A stretch of 64,000 nt of DNA, from positions 81,992 through 145,991 of the forward strand of contig JAUYSK010000018.1 of assembly GCA_030696345.1 (NCBI GenBank). Reading direction: 5' to 3'. Shown here one piece after another: positions 61,036 to 64,000 of the stretch. The notes under the pieces are model-generated. The model was not told the DNA's origin, did not search any database, and saw only the letters and a program-made list of their open reading frames with translations. Source of the stretch: Azonexus sp. Its GTDB lineage: Bacteria > Pseudomonadota > Gammaproteobacteria > Burkholderiales > Rhodocyclaceae. Numbering within the stretch: position 1 is the first letter of the stretch; the number at the start of each line of letters is the position of its first letter. The translations under genes were made by a program, and so were the position numbers.

Positions 61036-63953
61036 GGCGTTACATCCAGTGAGGTGCCAACCAGATGCGTGATGCGTCCGCTGGCGTCGGCAATCGGCAG
61101 GGCGCGCGCACGAATCTGACGCTGCGTGCCGTCCTGGCGGGTAATCTGATAGCGCAGGTCGTAGGGCGTGCGATGGGTGACGGCGTTGTGCATCTCTGCT
61201 TTTACCTGCCCCCGGTCTTCCTCGCTCATGGTTTTCAGTACATCTTCCAGCGCCATCGGCTGGCTGCTCACCGGGTAGCCGAAGAGTTTGAACATCTCGT
61301 CCGACCAGTGCGCCATGCCGCTCTCAAGATCCAGTTCCCAACTGCCGAGGTGGGCAATTTCCTGGGCCGTGGCGAGAATGGCTTCGTTGCGTTGCACGGC
61401 GTCGGTGAGGTGTTTGAAGTCAGTGACTTCGGTAAAGGTCAGCACCACGCCCTCGATCACGTTGTCGAGCGTGCGGTAAGGCTGGATCCGCGCCAGATAC
61501 CACTTGCCATCGGCGGTGCGCACTTCGCGCTCTTTGGGGGCCAGTGTGTCGAGCACGGCTTGCAACTCTGACAGCAGGCTCTGGCTGTCGAAATTCGACT
61601 GGATGTCGGCCAAGGGACGGCCGATGTCGCTGGCGATCAGCGGATATATCTTCAGCGCCTCGCGCGTGTAGCGGCGGATGGCCAGTTGATGGTCGAGGAA
61701 CAGGGTGCCGGTATTGATGTTGTCGAGCAGGTTTTTCATGTCGTTCTGGATGCCGCCCAACTGCTCTACCTTGGCATTCAGTTCGCTGTTCACTGTCAGC
61801 ACTTCTTCATTCAGCGATTGCAACTCCTCTTTTGAGGTTTCCAGCTCTTCATTGGAACTTTGCAGCTCTTCGTTGGTGGACTGCAGTTCCTCGTTGGCGG
61901 ATTTGAGTTCTTCGTTCGATGCCTGCTGTGCCTCGATGGTACTTTGCAGGTTTTCGCGGGCATAAGCGACTTCGCGTTCCAGTTCGCCGACGCGCACCGC
62001 TTCGGCGCTGGTCGGCGCCGCGCCGCCCTTGCCACGCGGACGCCGGGGAGCAGAACCGGCAACGTCCTGAAAGCTCACCAGAAGCAGGCTGTCGCCATCG
62101 GTCGCGAACCCCGGCAGCGGCCGCACGCTGAGGCTTACCGTGCGGCTGCCGCCATCATCGCCTGGCAGCGTCACTTCCCGGTTGAGGGTCGGCTTGGCCA
62201 GGCTGGCCGCCGCCAGCAAGGCGGCACGTAACTCGAGCTGCAGGCCGGGGCGCGCCATCTCCACCACCTGCGTGCTGATCAGGCCGGGCGGCGGCCGCAG
62301 GAAATTGCCAGCGTCGCCATGCACATAGAGGATGTTGCCCGAGCGGTCGGTGGTCACCGAGGTTGGCGCGAACGCTTGCAGCAAGGCGCGCTGACTCAAT
62401 TCGGCGACCCCCCTGGTCGCGGGGTTGCCGGCGGCAACCGCGACGGTGGTTTCGATCGGTTGCATATAGGTCCAGTTCAAGTCGTTGCGGACGCTGACGC
62501 TGCGCGGGGCAGTGGCCTTGGCGCGGTAAAACTTCCACTTGCGGTCGAGCGGGGCAAACAGGTCCGGATGGTTGGCGATACTTTCCGATCTGGACAGGAA
62601 CAGCACGCCGTCCGGGTTGAGGGCGTAGTGAAAGCCGGGAACGAGCTGTTCTTGCTGGTCGCTTTCCAGATAGATCAGGAGGTTGCGGCAACTGAGCAGG
62701 TCGAGCTTGGTGAAGGGCGGGTCCTTGATCACGCTGTGCACGGCAAACACCACTTTTTCGCGGATGCTCTTCTTCACCTTGAAGCCTGTTTCATCCTTGA
62801 CGAAGAATTGCTGCAGGCGCTCCGGCGTCACGTCCTGGGCGATATTGGGCTGGTAGCTGCCGGCGCGTGCCGTGGCGATGGCGTCGTCGTCAAGGTCGGT
62901 GGCGAAGATCTGGAAATTCCACGCTGGCGGGTGGGTGAGCGTCTCCTCGTCGAGCAATTCCTGCAGCACCATGGCGATCGAATAGGCTTCCTCACCACTG
63001 GCGCATCCGGCCACCCAGACGCGAAAAACACTGCCGGCCGGCTTGGCTGCCAGCAAGGGCGGCAGGATGCTCATCTTGAGCGCGATGAAGGCTTCGGGAT
63101 CGCGGAAGAAGTTGGTGACGTTGATCAGCAATTCCTTGAACAGCGCCTGGATTTCGCCGGGGTTTTCCTTGAGAAAACGGGCGTAGACCGCCAGATCGTC
63201 GATGGCGTGCTGCACCATGCGCCGCTCGATGCGACGGCCGATGGTGCTTTTCTTGTAGCGCGAGAAATCGTGGCCGGTGGCGCTGCGCAGTTGCTGCAGG
63301 ATCTGGTTGATGCCGCTGATGGTTTGCTCCGGCTTGGCGCCCGGCAAGCTGAGGCGGTAGCTGGACTGTCGGGTCAATTGCAGCAGCATCGCCGGCATTT
63401 CTTCCACCGGCAGGATATGGGTGGCGTAACCGGCGGCGATGGCGCTTTGCGGCATGCCGTCGTAGCGGGCGCTGGCAGGGTCTTGCACCAGACAAACGCC
63501 GCCGGCCCCTAAGATGGCGCGCAGGCCCAGCGTGCCATCGGTAGCGGTGCCGGAGAGAATGATGCCGATGGCGCGTTCGGCCTGATCTTCGGCCAGTGCG
63601 CGCAGGAAACCGTCGATCGGCATGCGCTGGCCACGTGGTTGTTCCGGCAGGTGCAGTTGCAACACGCCATCAAGAATGCTCATCTCGCGGTTGGGCGGGA
63701 TGATGTAAACCTGATTGGGCGCCACGGCAACCTGATCCACTGCTTCCATCACCGGCATGGTGCTGCTGCGCTGAAGAATTTCGGTGAGCAGGCTGACATG
63801 GTCGGGATCGAGATGCGGCACCAGCACGAAGCCCATGCCGGTGTTGGCCGGGCAGGCCCGGAAGAAGACTTCAAAGGCTTCCAGCCCGCCGGCGGAAGCG
63901 CCAATGCCGACGATGGGTACGGGCGTGGCGCCACCTTCCCGGTGGTCAGTCAC
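61032..63953 (-). CDS. CheB-CheR-PAS fusion protein (methylesterase/methyltransferase with PAS sensors)
   Basis: 973 residues. An N-terminal CheB methylesterase (about 12-190; VGIGASAGGLEAFEVFF with the catalytic Ser, PHLDPDH, LSGTATDGTLG with the catalytic Asp) is followed by a CheR methyltransferase (about 205-480; TNFFRDPEAF, VWVAGCASGEEAYSIAM, LLSCRNLLIYL). A PAS-like region comes next, then a long coiled coil of NEEL(Q/K)S-type heptads (about 645-735), and two further PAS domains. It has no receiver. Such CheB/CheR/PAS fusions usually act with an adjacent hybrid kinase outside classical chemotaxis. Co-translated with the 1399-aa kinase (ATGA overlap). Confidence 0.95.
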   Translation of the reverse strand: MTDHREGGATPVPIVGIGASAGGLEAFEVFFRACPANTGMGFVLVPHLDPDHVSLLTEILQRSSTMPVMEAVDQVAVAPNQVYIIPPNREMSILDGVLQLHLPEQPRGQRMPIDGFLRALAEDQAERAIGIILSGTATDGTLGLRAILGAGGVCLVQDPASARYDGMPQSAIAAGYATHILPVEEMPAMLLQLTRQSSYRLSLPGAKPEQTISGINQILQQLRSATGHDFSRYKKSTIGRRIERRMVQHAIDDLAVYARFLKENPGEIQALFKELLINVTNFFRDPEAFIALKMSILPPLLAAKPAGSVFRVWVAGCASGEEAYSIAMVLQELLDEETLTHPPAWNFQIFATDLDDDAIATARAGSYQPNIAQDVTPERLQQFFVKDETGFKVKKSIREKVVFAVHSVIKDPPFTKLDLLSCRNLLIYLESDQQEQLVPGFHYALNPDGVLFLSRSESIANHPDLFAPLDRKWKFYRAKATAPRSVSVRNDLNWTYMQPIETTVAVAAGNPATRGVAELSQRALLQAFAPTSVTTDRSGNILYVHGDAGNFLRPPPGLISTQVVEMARPGLQLELRAALLAAASLAKPTLNREVTLPGDDGGSRTVSLSVRPLPGFATDGDSLLLVSFQDVAGSAPRRPRGKGGAAPTSAEAVRVGELEREVAYARENLQSTIEAQQASNEELKSANEELQSTNEELQSSNEELETSKEELQSLNEEVLTVNSELNAKVEQLGGIQNDMKNLLDNINTGTLFLDHQLAIRRYTREALKIYPLIASDIGRPLADIQSNFDSQSLLSELQAVLDTLAPKEREVRTADGKWYLARIQPYRTLDNVIEGVVLTFTEVTDFKHLTDAVQRNEAILATAQEIAHLGSWELDLESGMAHWSDEMFKLFGYPVSSQPMALEDVLKTMSEEDRGQVKAEMHNAVTHRTPYDLRYQITRQDGTQRQIRARALPIADASGRITHLVGTSLDVTP

Positions 63954-63971
63954 GACATTGGCCAGGTTAGC

Positions 63972-63985
63972 GGGGGGGGGGGGGG
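63972..63985. repeat. 14-G homopolymer upstream of the CheB-CheR gene
   Basis: An uninterrupted run of 14 G on the plus strand (C on the coding strand), 19 bp upstream of the ATG at 63953. It could change promoter or ribosome-binding spacing by slippage, but such a run at a contig edge may also be a sequencing artefact. Confidence 0.8.
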
Positions 63986-64000
63986 CTGTAATATAGGTTT

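Noticed and set aside
62319..63512. Plus-strand ORF (397 codons) opposite the CheB-CheR fusion
   Set aside because: It mirrors a conserved CheR region and has shadow-type composition; no independent evidence of coding.

Overview
The window looks like chromosomal DNA of a free-living betaproteobacterium, most likely order Rhodocyclales (Dechloromonas/Azonexus-like). This is inferred from protein families: many multi-PAS hybrid kinases, an HDOD-GAF-kinase, a c-type-heme diguanylate cyclase, separate pntAA/pntAB genes and MNIO-type copper-peptide genes, in moderately GC-rich, densely packed DNA. No rRNA, tRNA, CRISPR array or complete insertion sequence was seen.

Layout. 1-3.0 kb: the end of one hybrid histidine kinase overlapping a second complete one. 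3.0-5.5 kb: mutL and a translationally coupled membrane protein, both leftward. 5.6-11.1 kb: a tight rightward operon (DedA protein, lipoprotein, purN, DUF3108 protein, RsmB/NOP-type methyltransferase, MscS channel). 11.1-14.7 kb: a leftward cluster that is the most unusual system here. It encodes a small zinc-finger anti-sigma-like protein missed at ordinary ORF cut-offs, a secreted Cys-rich peptide with three near-identical DGKCGEAKCG units, a DUF692/MNIO enzyme, a DUF2063 partner and a DoxX protein (HvfABC/bufferin-like copper RiPP). 14.8-23.2 kb: an REC-PAS-GGDEF-EAL protein overlapping an HDOD-GAF-kinase, an ECF sigma factor with no adjacent anti-sigma gene, small membrane ORFs and an RstAB-like two-component pair. 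23.3-26.7 kb: dsbB, rpmG, rpmB, radC, coaBC and dut.

26.7-37.9 kb: a chemoreceptor, then a carbon/NADPH block with pntAA-pntAB-pntB, aceK, a monomeric NADP-isocitrate dehydrogenase, an acyltransferase and a dimeric isocitrate dehydrogenase that keeps the AceK phosphorylation-site context. Malate synthase with a divergent LysR regulator lies at 53-55.7 kb. Together these fit control of the isocitrate branch point between the TCA cycle and the glyoxylate shunt. 37.9-39.5 kb: a YefM-YoeB toxin-antitoxin pair split by a 159-bp MITE-like element and flanked by an intact gene and a decayed partial copy of it. 39.5-46.6 kb: murI, a CaiB-type CoA transferase, a Cache chemoreceptor, a TonB-like protein, an exported ankyrin protein and an MHS-type transporter. 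46.6-52.8 kb: a FixLJ-like pair, lrgAB and a heme-c diguanylate cyclase. 55.7-64 kb: a DUF2189 membrane protein and a very large signalling operon (CheB-CheR-PAS fusion plus a 1399-residue, five-PAS hybrid kinase) preceded by a 14-G run at the window edge.

Short dispersed repeats with the core GTTGACCGCAGCAA lie in at least four intergenic regions. Where no ATG with a convincing ribosome-binding site was evident, starts were chosen by family alignment from memory; family assignments were made by reading the protein sequences, without database searches.
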